From contig CP114122.1 in the NCBI GenBank assembly GCA_029959195.1, positions 496,001-560,000 of the forward strand: a stretch of 64,000 nt of DNA. Direction: 5' to 3'. The DNA is from Dictyophora rubrovolvata. Its lineage: Eukaryota > Basidiomycota > Agaricomycetes > Phallales > Phallaceae. Position numbers and translations under genes: made by a program. Positions 1 through 11,137 of this stretch are shown one piece after another (positions within the stretch are counted from its first letter, which is position 1; every line of letters starts with the position of its first letter). The notes below the pieces were generated by a model. It did no database searches, was not told the DNA's origin, and saw nothing but the letters and a program-made list of their open reading frames with translations.

Positions 1-1491
1 ATCTACTACGCACACCCAAACCCAAATAAATGGTCATATACTGGAATGCAAGGCGGTCTTGCATTTGTCGAGGACCAGAAAGCTGGTGCATTTTTTTTCA
101 AGTTGTGTGATCTACAAGGGACTCGAGGAATTTTATGGGAATGCGAATTACCACTTTCAGTGGAATACGACAAAGACAGACCGCTGTTTCACAGTTTTGA
201 AAGCGACGTATGTGTCAGGTCCTAAAGTGCTACCTTTACTCCAATATTCAATTAATTATCTCAAGGATTGTATGGTTGGGTTTGTATTTTGCGATGAATC
301 AGAGGCCGACGCTTTTCACAAGAAAGTAAAGAAAAACTCAAAGAAAAGTAAGAGAGAAGTCATATCAACACAGTCGATTTTATTTTTTCTTATCTTTTAT
401 TCAAGGCAAGAAACCAAAATCACCAACGAAAGCTAAATCATCGTCTTCCGGTTCTCGAATTAATAAATCCTTGATCTCCGCCCCAGTCACGTCGTCCTTT
501 GTTCACGTTGCTCATATGGGCTACGATCCAGAGAAAGGATTCGTTTCCACGGGCGTGGACTCGTCATGGACGAATCTTCTTGAAGGGCTCAAAAATGAAG
601 GAATAAGTGAGGAATTGATAAGGAACAATGAGGATTTCATCAAAGAATATGTAAGGACAAAACAGAACGTCAACGTCAACCCCAAGCCAAAGAAACCCCC
701 TCCACCCGCACCCGCTCGTCGAAGACCTGGCCCTGTCGCTGCTTCATCCTCACTAGAAGAAGACCAGCAAGTGGTGGAACAGCCGCCACCAGGTCCTTTG
801 CCCAAATCTGCGCCTCATCGTCCAACGGCTTCCGCGCCGCCTATTCGGCTTCTTGTACCGCCGCCGCCTGTTCGTCCAGTCAATATTACCCCTTCACCCC
901 CGCCAGAACCTCCTGCACCCGCACCACCTCCAAGCCGACCTGTAGCTACACCCACATCTGCACCTCCCCCTCGTCCTCCTCCTCCCTCCTCTGTTCGACC
1001 ACCCCCTCCCCCTCTCCCTCCTGCGCGTCCTCCGGCTGCTCCTGCTGCTGCACCTGCACCTCCGCCTCCACCTGCACCTCCACCTCCACCTCCCCCGCCG
1101 CCTCCACCAGTTGCTGCTTTCTCATCACCACCGCCGCCACCGCCTCCACCGCCACCCTCGCTTCCACCATCAGAAGGCCCTACTTCAAGTGTTGCACCCT
1201 CACTTCCAGCTCCGCAACCTGGCCGAAGTGATTTACTGGCCAGTATACAAGGTAGATTTATTATTATTATCTCCCCTTTAAGTCTTGCTCACCTTCCTTT
1301 CTCTAGGCGCGGGTGTTCATATACTCAAAAAGACACCGACGGCTCCAAGTCCTGCTCCGCCGCCCGAGTCGTCCAATGGTGCAGGTGGTAATGATCTCGC
1401 CAGGGCTCTTGCTTCGGCCCTAACAGAACGTAACAAGAAACTACTAGGCGATAGTGACGAAGAGGAAGAAGACGACGATGAGTGGGAGTAA
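1..1491 (+). CDS. LAS17: WASP/Las17-type actin nucleation promoting factor (5' end missing)
   Basis: This protein activates the Arp2/3 complex at the cortex and on endocytic patches. The window opens inside the WH1 domain (reading from base 1: IYYAHPNPNKWSYTG, then GILWECELPL). Next come a basic stretch (KKNSKKSKR), a CRIB/GTPase-binding segment near 475-660 (SAPVTSSFVHVAHMGYD), a very long polyproline region (about 690-1200), one WH2 motif (LLASIQG, then AGVHILKKT after splicing) and an acidic tail ending EEEEDDDEWE. Introns lie near 208-265, 350-403 and 1250-1308; the third splits WH2. Domain order and the terminal tryptophan match the family. Only the N-terminus is lost at the window edge. 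Confidence 0.93.
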
Positions 1492-1644
1492 AACTGGAAT
1501 GTTTTTTTTGGCGATATCACCAAATACCTCACTTTAGTTTACTGATATTTCCGGCTCACATCCGCATACATTATGTTCATATACGTAGCTTGTAACTTAT
1601 TATTGTACGGCGTATCTATTGAAATGAAGTACCATACAGGCAGC

Positions 1645-3729
1645 CTATTCTTTGACAATGTCGCTTAACTGAGTACTAGGTATAGCTGCAGGGAATGCTT
1701 TTCTTGCAAGTCTCGTATGTGTCGCTTGTTCGTATGCAAATGCAAGAGATATAAGGTTAAACTCGTCGAACGCGGTCCCAAGGAAAGATAGTCCCAACGG
1801 CACACCAGGTGCAGGGTACACTGTCAATGGCCCGGCTGAACCAATGGTGACATTGTCAGGATAAAAGCCTAGAGGGACAGTAACGATCGGATAGCCTGCA
1901 ATGGCAGCAGGAACAGTGGCAAAACCAGGGGCGGGAAGCAGGAGGGCGTCAAGGTTGAATTGTTTGAGTGCCGCGTCAATACCTTGACTACGCCCAAGCT
2001 CATGGTCTGTTGCTAAGGATGCTGCGTATGTAGCATTTCGCCCGGTTGTCGCTTCTGCCGCAATCAAACTGTCGTGGAGTCAGATCATACTTATCACTAC
2101 AAGGGACTAAGAAAAATTGTCGAGTACATACGTCGATTGATCCTGAAAGCCTGGAGGCTCTTCCTCAGCCGGGTGATCATTATTGAAAGCTATCAGGTCC
2201 TGTTGAATGATATCGTAAAGAGCTTACTTCATTTTAAAGAAAGAAAAACTTGCCTCCAACGTTCGTACGCCACTTGGGTTCTTCAATAGTCCAGCAAAAT
2301 ACTGATTGAGTTGAATCTTGATCAGGAGATATCAGCAGACGGACCAAAATCAGGAAGTCAGAAATGAAGCAAGTACTTTAAAATCGACCTCGAGAACAAA
2401 TGATTCGTTATTTCTACCGGTAATTTCACCAATACCAATTTCTTCTGCGCTTGGGAGATCAGCGGGATCGACAACAGTAGCACCCAGAGATCGAATGACA
2501 TCTAAGGCTTGTTCAAAGATAACGTTGACACTGGGGTCATTCCCCGTTATACTGTCATTTAAAAAAACGCGTCGAGGAATGCCAATGCGTTTCCCCTGCT
2601 ACACGTTAGCGGAACCTACGGAAGGCTGAAGTGATCCGTACTTTTAAGCCATTTTTATCCAGTGCCTTTGTATAATCAGGAACTTTGAGCGGTTGAGCGA
2701 GAGTGAAATTATCAGTGGGGTCGCGACCCGCCATAGCACCGAGAACTATGGCTGCGTCTGTAACTGATCGTACAATTGGGCCAATTGTATCCTGATTTTG
2801 CGAGATAGGTATGACTGGTCGAAAAAAGTAAGTTAGGGGAGATACCGTCATAAAACGTATGTGCAACTCACCTCCAGATCGTGAGGTCAAACCCACAGTA
2901 GGTTTAATCCCGACCGCATTGTTATTACTGGTAGGGCAGGTTATACTACCATCTGTTTCAGTTCCAAGTGTTACGGTAGCTAAACCGATAGCAGCAGCTA
3001 CTCCTGATCCAGAACTGCTGCCACAGGGGTCTGCATTCGGGAAGTAGGGGTTGGTCGTCTGACCACCTCGACCCGACCAGCCGGAAGCCACGTTACCGCG
3101 ATAGTGGGCCCATTCAGAAGGATTAGTTTTGCCTGCGAAGAAGAAGAAGAAGATATTACGAAACGATTAAGCTTGATATCAAGGATGAAGATACCCAATA
3201 TGATGGCGCCTGCTTTGCGCAGTTGTGATATCACGAATGCATCTCTTGGAACGATTGAGCCGAGTAAGGCGAACGATCCAGCGGTGGTATTCATTCCCTC
3301 TGACGCGACGGTTGCGATGTTGTCTTTGACAAGGACTGGAATCCCGTGCAGTTCTCCTCTGGATCCTATTGCCTTTCGCTCCAAATCAAGTGCAGCTGCT
3401 TCTTCCAACGCAGATGGATTGGTTTCCAGTACGGCACGAAGTGCAGCACCTTGTAAATTGACTTCATCTATGCGTGCTAAATATGCCTAAAACCAAAAGG
3501 TGTTGTTATTTTAGATGCTGTTTCATTTTTTTTTGTTAAACCTGCGTACCTTCACGAGATCAACGCTAGTAAACAGGCCCTCTTCTAATCCGCTCTGTAT
3601 CTCCACAATGCCAGCTTCGTACAGATCTGGAAAGCTTGTCCCAGAGGACTCGCTGTCGCGTTTATTGGGGAGAGTGAACGAGCTAGAGATCGAAAACCAG
3701 GATATGTACAGCCACGCTGCAACTCGCAT
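1645..3729 (-). CDS. Amidase-signature family amidase, probably secreted
   Basis: Amidase-signature enzymes hydrolyse amide bonds with a Ser-cisSer-Lys triad. The triad is visible: Lys in PVLVKDNIAT, the cis-Ser region DPCGSSSGSGVAAA, and the nucleophile region GTETDGSITCP. The C-terminus (LLPAPGFATVPAAIAGYPIV, then GVPLGLSFLGTAFDE) is typical of fungal members related to the GatA fold. The chosen ATG gives a hydrophobic start (MRVAAWLYISWFSISSSFT) that looks like a signal peptide. The gene has several short introns (near 3490-3550, 3090-3150, 2815-2870, 2630-2590 and in 2065-2440). The substrate cannot be told from sequence; plain amides, peptides and indole acetamide are all known for this superfamily. 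Confidence 0.88.
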
Positions 3730-4277
3730 CCTGAGAACAAGGAGTTTTAGAGACTGGGAACCTGCGTGTCTTCATTAAAATACTTATTTATTCGTTTAAT
3801 TTTTCAAAGCCTATCCGAATTACAAAATGGACGTTCTACCGGAATGTACCGCGGCGCGTTTTCCCGTTCAATGACCTCACATGCTCAGCACCGTTATCTA
3901 CAACCATGCGAGTCGGTGTGAAAATTTACGTCATAGTCTAATGAAAGCGAAGCGGCATATGGTGATACTGGTGATGCGAGATATTGGCATATTGAGGAAG
4001 CCTCTAGAAGACGACAATCCTTGCCGACTCGAGTTGTCAATCATTAATCCTTCGCCACCGGTACAGACATCTCGGAACTGTCATTAACCAAAATGTTGTA
4101 TTTAATATATTTTGCAAGTTTTCAAGGAGATCTCTCCTCACCGGTAAAACGACAGACAGAGAGGAAACGCTATCAGCAAGAGTTCAATGGAAACTCCACG
4201 CTTTCAAGCTGAGTTTGAATTTAATCGGGCTCGGGACTTGCCGCATCGTTGCAAACTCTCAAACCAGTCTCACAGCT
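3730..4277. other. Intergenic, shared upstream region of amidase and WW-domain gene
   Basis: About 550 bp separates two divergent starts. A 68-codon open frame at 3881-4087 has no recognisable motif and is probably chance. I see no convincing repeat or RNA gene. Confidence 0.4.
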
Positions 4278-5171
4278 ATGTCGAGTAGTGATTCTCGAGG
4301 GATTTCTGTTGTGGAATTTGGAGGAGATGGTGCACCAAAGGCATCAAATTCTAAAGCTGGACTTGATTCACATGTAGATACACCGGAGACGGACCCCAAG
4401 GGAAGCGAGCAAGACCAAGACCAAGACCAAGACCAAGACCAAGACCGGGACAGCCACAACGACGACAACGGCGATGACGATGACAAGGAGGAAACTCAAC
4501 AAGTGGAAGCGGAAGACGTTGAAAGCGATGGGACCGGAAAGACAGACGCAACTCCCACTTCAGCAAATGCCCAAGTTAATAACAGTGCTGCATCAGCTAC
4601 TGCCGGGGACTGGCAAGCAATTTGGGCACCGCAACACCATGCTTATTACTTTTACAATCCACAAACACAAGAGACTACGTGGATAAATCCTATCCAGCCA
4701 CAACTGGGGGATAGTACCAGCAATGAAGCCAGTAGTTCTTCCTCGTCTACGGCTGCTTTGTACGCCGCCGCAGAAGCTGCCGGTATTGATCCATCTCTCG
4801 CACATCTCGATCCTACACTCATAACACCGGGAGCTACGCCATCCGGAGCATTTGCAGCAAAGTTTAATTCGAGAACGGGTGCTTTTACTCGTATAGATGG
4901 TCGAGATCCAACATTCCTCTCAGAAGCTGAGCGGGCAAAACGTATGAGTTCGGTATACTTTGATGTCAATGCGTGGGAGGCGGAATTGGAACAACGCTAT
5001 GAAGAGGAAGCTATGAATGGTAAAAAGAGGAAGCGTCCGACAAAGAAGGATTTGGTACGTGTGCAATTTTTTTTCGCTTAGTAGTAGCACTTGCTCAAAC
5101 TGTAATAGGAACGATTTAAGGAGCAGAAACGAATGAAAAAGATCGCGAAAACTGCCTGGCTTCGTACCTGA
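4278..5171 (+). CDS. WW-domain protein, possibly linked to pre-mRNA splicing
   Basis: The ATG at 4278 (MSSSDSRGIS) is preferred to an upstream frame start at 4215. The N-terminal third is acidic and low in complexity, including about six Asp-Gln pairs (bases 4411-4446). One WW domain follows (WQAIWAPQHHAYYFYNPQT, then TTWINP), with both signature tryptophans and the central aromatic triplet. The C-terminal third (AFAAKFNSRTGAF, YFDVNAWEAEL, then a Lys-rich end MKKIAKTAWLRT) resembles the conserved tail of fungal WW proteins that carry a short FFDVDAAANS-like block. One intron near 5056-5109 precedes the last exon. WW domains bind Pro-rich ligands; a splicing role is inferred from similar fungal proteins, not shown here. 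Confidence 0.75.
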
Positions 5172-6045
5172 AAAATGTGATGCGAATGTAGAATTGAGAA
5201 ATATAATACAATTTGTCAGTATTCTAAATCTGATAAGTTACCTATATTCACACCCTTTTTTCCGGGCTCTTGAGACTGGCGGGACAGTCTTGTAATGCAG
5301 CACCTCATCATAAGATTCGTATATCATTCATAAAGGCCATAGGCACTCGACAAGAGTATTATGTAGTAAGAGTTTGTTGATTGAATTACATTTTGATTCA
5401 AAACCTGCAGTAGTTCCGCGTCGTGGTATGCCGGTTAGTATTATTCCTCGTACAGGGTATTCATAATCAACCCTGCTTTTAGTCGTGGGTTCACCATTGT
5501 TGATGGATCAGGCTTAATGGTGAAATGTAACTCAGTCTGGTGCCTGTGACGCTGATCTTGCATATAACCAGGTGATCATGAGCACAAGTTTCAGCTTGAT
5601 TTCAACAACGACAAGTCCACCTCAACAGCTATTAATAGTTAAAAACAAATACTTACGAGCCCACGTACGCAGAATGAAAGCGGCACCGTGCGAGATTACC
5701 TATCTTTATAAAATACTTTAAGTGAACTTGAAAGCAGCATTGACATGTTAGTAATTAAATACGACTACATTTATATGACTGTATTATTGACCACCACGAT
5801 AGCAATGCCTTTTTCGTCGGGCCCGCGTCACCATATTACATGAAATCTTGCGAGTTTGCTTCTCTTTTTCAAATGCTCGTGACTGAACGCGCAGTCACGT
5901 CGACCAACTGATCTTCATTACCGACAACCACATTTACTTCCTACACACTCTTTAATGCCCCAACAATTAAAACAACAACACATTTATTCTAACAGCTGTA
6001 AGTCCTCTATGCGTCCCTTGGTGTGTTTTTTACCCAACCTCCGTA
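5172..6045. other. Intergenic, AT-rich, no gene recognised
   Basis: About 870 bp with stops in all frames. Near 5999-6045 there is a well-formed short intron (gtaagtcctc to ccgtag) directly before the ATG at 6046, which suggests a spliced 5' leader for the small frame that follows. Confidence 0.4.
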
Positions 6046-6449
6046 GATGCTTAGCAACATTGCAAACATCTTGGTGCCCATCTTTCAGATGGTTGTCGCG
6101 GCCCTGATCGTGATGGCCATCTATTCCTGGGCTCTGCCCTGGGTGGTACGCATCGCTGCACCCATGATAGTCAAGGAGGGTTCGTGGCTGGAAAGGGCAG
6201 AATTGCCCTCCAGTACCTCAGAATGAAGGGTCTCCAGATCCTCAAAAAACTGTCAGCCTTCTTTTTTTCGTAGTGATACATAGCTGATTGTTATGTAGCT
6301 CTATTGTCAAGAGCCGTCCAAAGTCCTGACAATGAAAGTTCGGAACTCCGGGTCTGGGATGAATCAGGTGGCCGCGGGGTGTCCACTGACACCCCAGTGG
6401 ACATAGATCCCTGGATGAACGGTGAGATTCTCAATCAAAAGTCTGTGTG
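6046..6449 (+). pseudogene. Small GC-rich membrane-protein gene, possibly broken
   Basis: The ATG at 6046 sits right after an intron acceptor and opens a frame with a strong membrane helix (ANILVPIFQMVVAALIVMAI, then YSWALPWVVRIAAPMIVKE). This frame stops at 6225. From about 6175 a neighbouring frame reads sensibly (GFVAGKGRIALQYLRMKG, then LQILKKLSA). A candidate intron ends at the acceptor near 6298 and leads into SRAVQSPDNESSELRVWDES and VSTDTPVDIDPWMN, ending at 6449. Third codon positions are mostly G or C, unlike the neighbours. It is either a host gene with one frame break or a gene whose exon structure I cannot resolve. The function is unknown. Confidence 0.35.
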
Positions 6450-6850
6450 ATATGGTGTACTGTGATCACCAACAAGAAGAGAGTTAAACTGGTTCGATAC
6501 CCCGTCATTTAAGATCAGTTGACTTTATTTTATTGTATGATCATTATTATTACATATATGCACGAGTAACTTTGCACTGTGTAAGGCGTAATTTAGCGTA
6601 GCGGTAGAAACGTGTACATGATTTGGTCACCGTCAATGATCTTCCAGGCGATAGGGGAGTGCCCTCTGGGGTTTGATGAAATCTGTGCTCATTCTATACA
6701 TGTATATTCAATTCAATCAACATTCTACGGATTTCGCTTTCCAAGTTAGATTAATAACATTCACGCAAGTGTATATATGAGAGCATATCCGATAATTGAT
6801 ATCGTAAGTATTATTTTGAAATGCTAACTATAATTTCTACAATTTTCGAA

Positions 6851-6961
6851 CAGAATTTCATCGACGCGGCGCGCCTCTACCACGAGGTCGGAGTGCACGA
6901 GCTGCAGCTCCTGGAGGTGCGCGAGGGCCTGCTGAGGGCTATGAAAAAAAATAAAAAATTA
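6851..6961 (+). other. GC-rich coding-like exon fragment
   Basis: After a good acceptor (ttttcgaacag) comes a short open stretch of about 33 codons (FIDAARLYHEVGVHELQLLE, VREGLLRAMKKNKK). Almost every codon in its first 80 bases ends in G or C, while the surrounding DNA is AT-rich. It could be the last exon of the small gene starting at 6046, or an unrelated relic. Its stop (6959-6961) falls exactly on the CCT7 stop on the other strand. Confidence 0.35.
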
Positions 6962-8826
6962 AGCCCCAATCAAACGCAAGGCTTCAAATGTACAAACCTG
7001 CTCGCTTTGTGGGTTTTTTACAGTTTCGTCCACACTTAAAATGAGACATGCAGCCTCCACGGCACTATTAATGGCATTTATTTTGACCAAGCTCGGCTCC
7101 CAGACGAACGCCTCCAAATTATCGCGAATGCCATCAGTGCCGTCTACGTCAATGCCAGCCCATCGATCTCCTTTAGCGTGTCGCATTCGCAATTTATTTA
7201 GGACGTCCATAGAGTCCAAACCAGCGTTATCGGAGATCTGACGAGGGATAACCTCCAGGGCATGTGCGAACGCCGAAAGAACGAATTGTTGATTTCCAGT
7301 TATAGTCAGAGCATGTTTTCGAACATATGCGGAAAGTTCCATCTAGGTAGAAAAGCTGTAGATATACTTGACACGGAAGCAATACAAATTATACTTTACC
7401 TCAACTGCTCCTCCACCTGCAACAACATCGCCGCTGCGGACTGCACGTTTTACAACCATTATCGCATCGTGGAGACTGCGCTCCACTTCTTCAATAAACT
7501 GTTCTGCGCCGCCTCGGAGAATTAGTGTGCATGTCTTGGCCTTTGGGCAGTCTTCGAAAACATTAAACCGTTCTCCGCCAATTTGCCTTTCCTCGAAAAG
7601 TCCACAAGTGCCAAGCTGGTTCTGTGTGATATCCGAACAGGTGCTTTGAACAGAACCGCCCACAGCTTGAGTTACGCGTTTTAAGTCGTCAGCAGGGACG
7701 CGACCGGCGCAGAAAATATCGCGATCCGCAAACCACTGGGTGGCAAGATCACCAATTGGCAACTTGCTGAGAACAACCTTGGCACCTGTCTTTTCGATAG
7801 CCTCCAGTTTCCTAAATATGATTTCCCATTCGGCATCCACAATTGCTTGGTACTCAGAGACTTGCTCAATGCGCACTTCCGCATTGTCTTTTTCAGCTTT
7901 TAATTCCAACTCAACATTCAGACAAAGAATTAGAGGATTTTTGAACAGTTTAGGCTGTTGTTCAGCACCAGCATATGTGAACGTTTTCTTGAAGGATACT
8001 CCGCGTACAAGAATCGAGTCTTGCATACCGCCGCCGGGAACTTTCTTGATTCCGATCAAATTTTCATCCAAATCATCTTGATCCAACGACAATACAGCAT
8101 CGACAGCCATCGTAGAAAAGAAAGGTTTTTGAGCTTGGATCAATTTTGAGGACATAGATGTTGCTGCACATTTCAACAGAAGAGAATGGAAATGTCTGGG
8201 GATATAGAATGTCAAAAAAAAGCAATGGATAATGGAGAACAGTTACATACTTCGAGTCTGATTTATCGACAGAAATTTGTATTTCTTTAATACGGTTGAT
8301 TGACTGTAATGAGATCGTTGAATAAAAGTTGTGTCTGATCAAAACCAGATTTCTCGACATACTAATTGCGCGGCCTTCCGAAGCCCTTTCATTATGATGT
8401 GGGGGCTAACGCCTTCTTCAACCAGTTCACGAATTTCTTTTAATATTTGGGCTGCCAGTAAAACGACACTAGTCGTGCCATCCCCAACTTCTGCATCCTG
8501 AGCCCGAGCGATGTCAACGAGAGTTTTAGCTGCTGGATGTACAATATCCAACAATTTTAATATTGTGGCACCATCGTTCGTGATCTGAGCCTCTCCACGG
8601 CTATTCACAATCAGCTTATCCATTCCTCTTGGACCAAGCGTAGTTGCCAAAGTATCGGCAATGGCTAGACATGCAGAAATATTAGAGAGCAGCTGAGGCT
8701 TGCCCTGCGATGTATCTGTTCCTTCGCGAAGGAGAACAACAGTAGGTGCCTAATGAGCGATAATAAGCAAGTCAGCGGAAACATAATTGGATGAAAAAAA
8801 ACAAATACCACTGGAAACCGCTGCAT
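6959..8826 (-). CDS. CCT7: T-complex chaperonin subunit eta (CCT7)
   Basis: One of eight subunits of the cytosolic chaperonin that folds actin and tubulin. After splicing, the start reads MQRFPV then [20 protein letters not shown], followed by [11 protein letters not shown], the ATP motif [11 protein letters not shown], the apical domain ([14 protein letters not shown]) and the hinge motif [13 protein letters not shown]. The eta-specific tail [14 protein letters not shown] and [12 protein letters not shown] identifies the subunit. The first exon is only 18 coding bases, with an intron near 8748-8808; others lie near 8160-8350 and 7345-7400. It starts 77 bp from the divergent QTRT2 gene. Length and domain order look complete. 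Confidence 0.95.
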
Positions 8827-8902
8827 GACTTGATGCGAGAGGATGTCGAAAGGAATCTGTCTGCACTGTGACGACACGTTACTTCGGCACTACGGCATAA
8901 TA
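8827..8902. promoter_or_regulatory. 76-bp shared promoter between CCT7 and QTRT2
   Basis: Only 76 bp lie between the two divergent start codons, so core promoters and 5' leaders must share or overlap this stretch. No TATA box was seen. Confidence 0.5.
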
Positions 8903-10632
8903 ATGTCTGTCTCTGTTCCCAAGTTCGACTTCGAACTTCATTCTGCTCCTGCCGAGAAATTTGGCCCTAGGCTTGGAAACATTGCCATTAAAAGACCTAG
9001 TGTTGATGGGAGGATAGAAATTAATATACCCACACCTAGTATAATTTGTACAACTACTCGAGGCGCCATAACACATCTGAGCAACGATAATGTTCTCAGA
9101 ACAGCTGCCATCAAATGGATACATGTACCATTTGAGTCATTGTATGTAGATTTTTTCTCGTTCTTGATACCACACTTTACTTTCGCATGCATATTGGCTG
9201 TTCGTTTGAAGCCTACAGATCTATCCTCCAATTCCTACTTTACAGAAGGGGCCGCATCCATTACATACATTCTTAGGATTCTCCCCTTTGCCTCATGTTC
9301 TGTCAGTGTCTCTTCGAGATCCTGCAAATGGGCGAGAGATGCCTGCTAATGGAAACGCTTTTGTAACCGCGGAGACCTCTCGCGGGGCGCGCAAGGTGAG
9401 CTCCATATACAGCCTTATATAACATCGCATTTCATTTCGGTACTTTCAAGGTTACAGCACAAGATTACAAGTCATATGTATCCATCGTTCTACCGGATAT
9501 CGTCTTTCCTTTATCAGATATACCATTCACCCCTCCACCCCATTCGCAGAAGCGTTTAACCAAAAGTATTGAGCGTTCCGGACGATATCTTCTCGACCTT
9601 CTGAAACCAGTAGAAGCATGCGCTGCTGTGTCTCGGATGAACGTTTTTTTGCCAATGGTTGGTGGAATAAACGAGGCAGCCCGGTCGGCGTTTGCAGCCT
9701 CACTTTTGGAACCATTGGAAATTAAAGACCAGGAACAGGTCTCATTGGATAATCTAGATGCCGGAGTGACTGGTTATGTCTTTGACCTCCTTCCTTTGAG
9801 ACAATCTCTTTGCGTAGAGTTGAGCAATATTTCGGCATGTACACCAATCTATCGCCCAATGTTTACCAGCTCGTTTTCGTCGCTATTCAGAGCATCCCTC
9901 CGGAACCTTCCATCAAACAAACCTCGTCTGGCTAACACAACCCTTTCTCCTCATGAAATATTAGTTTTGGTCAGAGATGTAGGCGTCGATTTGTTTGACA
10001 CTCTCTGGGCTCAGCAAGCCGCTGACTGGGGGGTGGCCTTAGACTTCAAGTTTCCGGCACCCAGCCATTTGGTTGACAAGCGTCAGGTCGGGCATAACCT
10101 CTATGATGCAAAGTTTGCGAACGACTTCAACAGACTTTCAGATCTGTTTCTCGATGGCTTGGAGTTCTCAAAACAACAAAACGCAACAAGCGCCTGGAAA
10201 CTAGTTAATGTCTGCATGTGTCCAGCATGCACACCGACGTGGACTAATAAGCCTCTTCAACATTGCCTGGCAGAAGTACCTAAGACGGAAGTAGGGTCTG
10301 AAATTGCTCCTCCATACACACGAGCTTACATTCATCATTTACTGCACACACACGAAATGTCGGCCCATACATTGTTGACCATGCACAACATCACGGTTCT
10401 AGACTCATTCTTGAGGGACATCAGAGAGTTCTTGAAAAATGAATCGGACCCAGTTGCTTTCGACGAGGCGGTATCCCTATTTGAAAAGACGTATGATTCT
10501 GAACTGGAAATCTTAGACATAGCTAAGGCGAGTTGGACTGCTGTTGATCTGGCTCGAGGAAAAGGCCGGCTGGCTAGAGAACGTACTGAGGCTGCTATTA
10601 CACAAATAGTAGAAACGAAAGAAAATTCGTAG
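8903..10632 (+). CDS. QTRT2: Queuine tRNA-ribosyltransferase accessory subunit 2
   Basis: The partner subunit of the eukaryotic tRNA-guanine transglycosylase that inserts queuine at position 34 of GUN tRNAs. The start MSVSVPKFDFEL precedes GPRLGNIAI; further on come FLPMVGGINEAAR, the zinc site VCMCPACTP (Cys-X-Cys-X2-Cys) and the zinc-ligand His region YIHHLLHTHEMSAHTLL, then MHNITVLDSFLRDIRE. These match the TGT fold and the QTRT2 branch. The first intron (donor near 9147, acceptor near 9220) restores YPPIPTLQKGP. Fungi differ in having this pathway; both subunits are needed and the catalytic QTRT1 is not in the window. Confidence 0.88.
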
Positions 10633-11137
10633 TCATTAGCAAAATAGCGTACGTATGCAGAGACTAAGTATATGAATTGAATGATCTTAGAAAAATAGAT
10701 AAAAGGAATGTCTGTAAATCACGGCGAGGAGGATTCTTCCTCCCTGACATAAAAGAGTGAAAAATCTCTCAGCGTGCTCAACGAACTTGTCAAAACAAGC
10801 CTATGTCAACATTAGATCCGCTTTTAATTAAATTCGCCGCGTCTGCCTTTGCTGTCTTGAGAATTCATCAGGAACATTTAGTATCTATGATCTTCAGCGA
10901 AGCTGTGCCTTTGAGTAAAACATAACTACTTATCCATCTAGGGAGTTACGAAAGGACTAACAAAAGAAATGTGAAAGACAATAACATGAGCGGCGAACGC
11001 GGGCCAGATTAGGAAAAATTCACTAAGCCTTTTACAAAGCATCGCTCCAACATCGCTGTCATGCGGGCCATGACATGGGCAAAAAATATTTGTGACAGAC
11101 AATTGTCACAGCGGGTGCGTCATAGAAAGCGGCTTTC
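10633..11137. other. Intergenic between QTRT2 and UBP14
   Basis: About 500 bp, no gene seen. A short perfect inverted repeat, TGTGACA-6 bp-TGTCACA (11091-11110), lies 28 bp before the UBP14 start and could be an operator-like site or chance. Confidence 0.4.

Noticed and set aside
946-1170. Minus-strand frame rich in Val/Glu opposite the WASP polyproline region
   Set aside because: Artefact of the (CCX)n proline codons.
11091-11110. TGTGACA inverted repeat as an operator
   Set aside because: The arms are only seven bases and no second site was seen; kept only as a note in the UBP14 upstream region.
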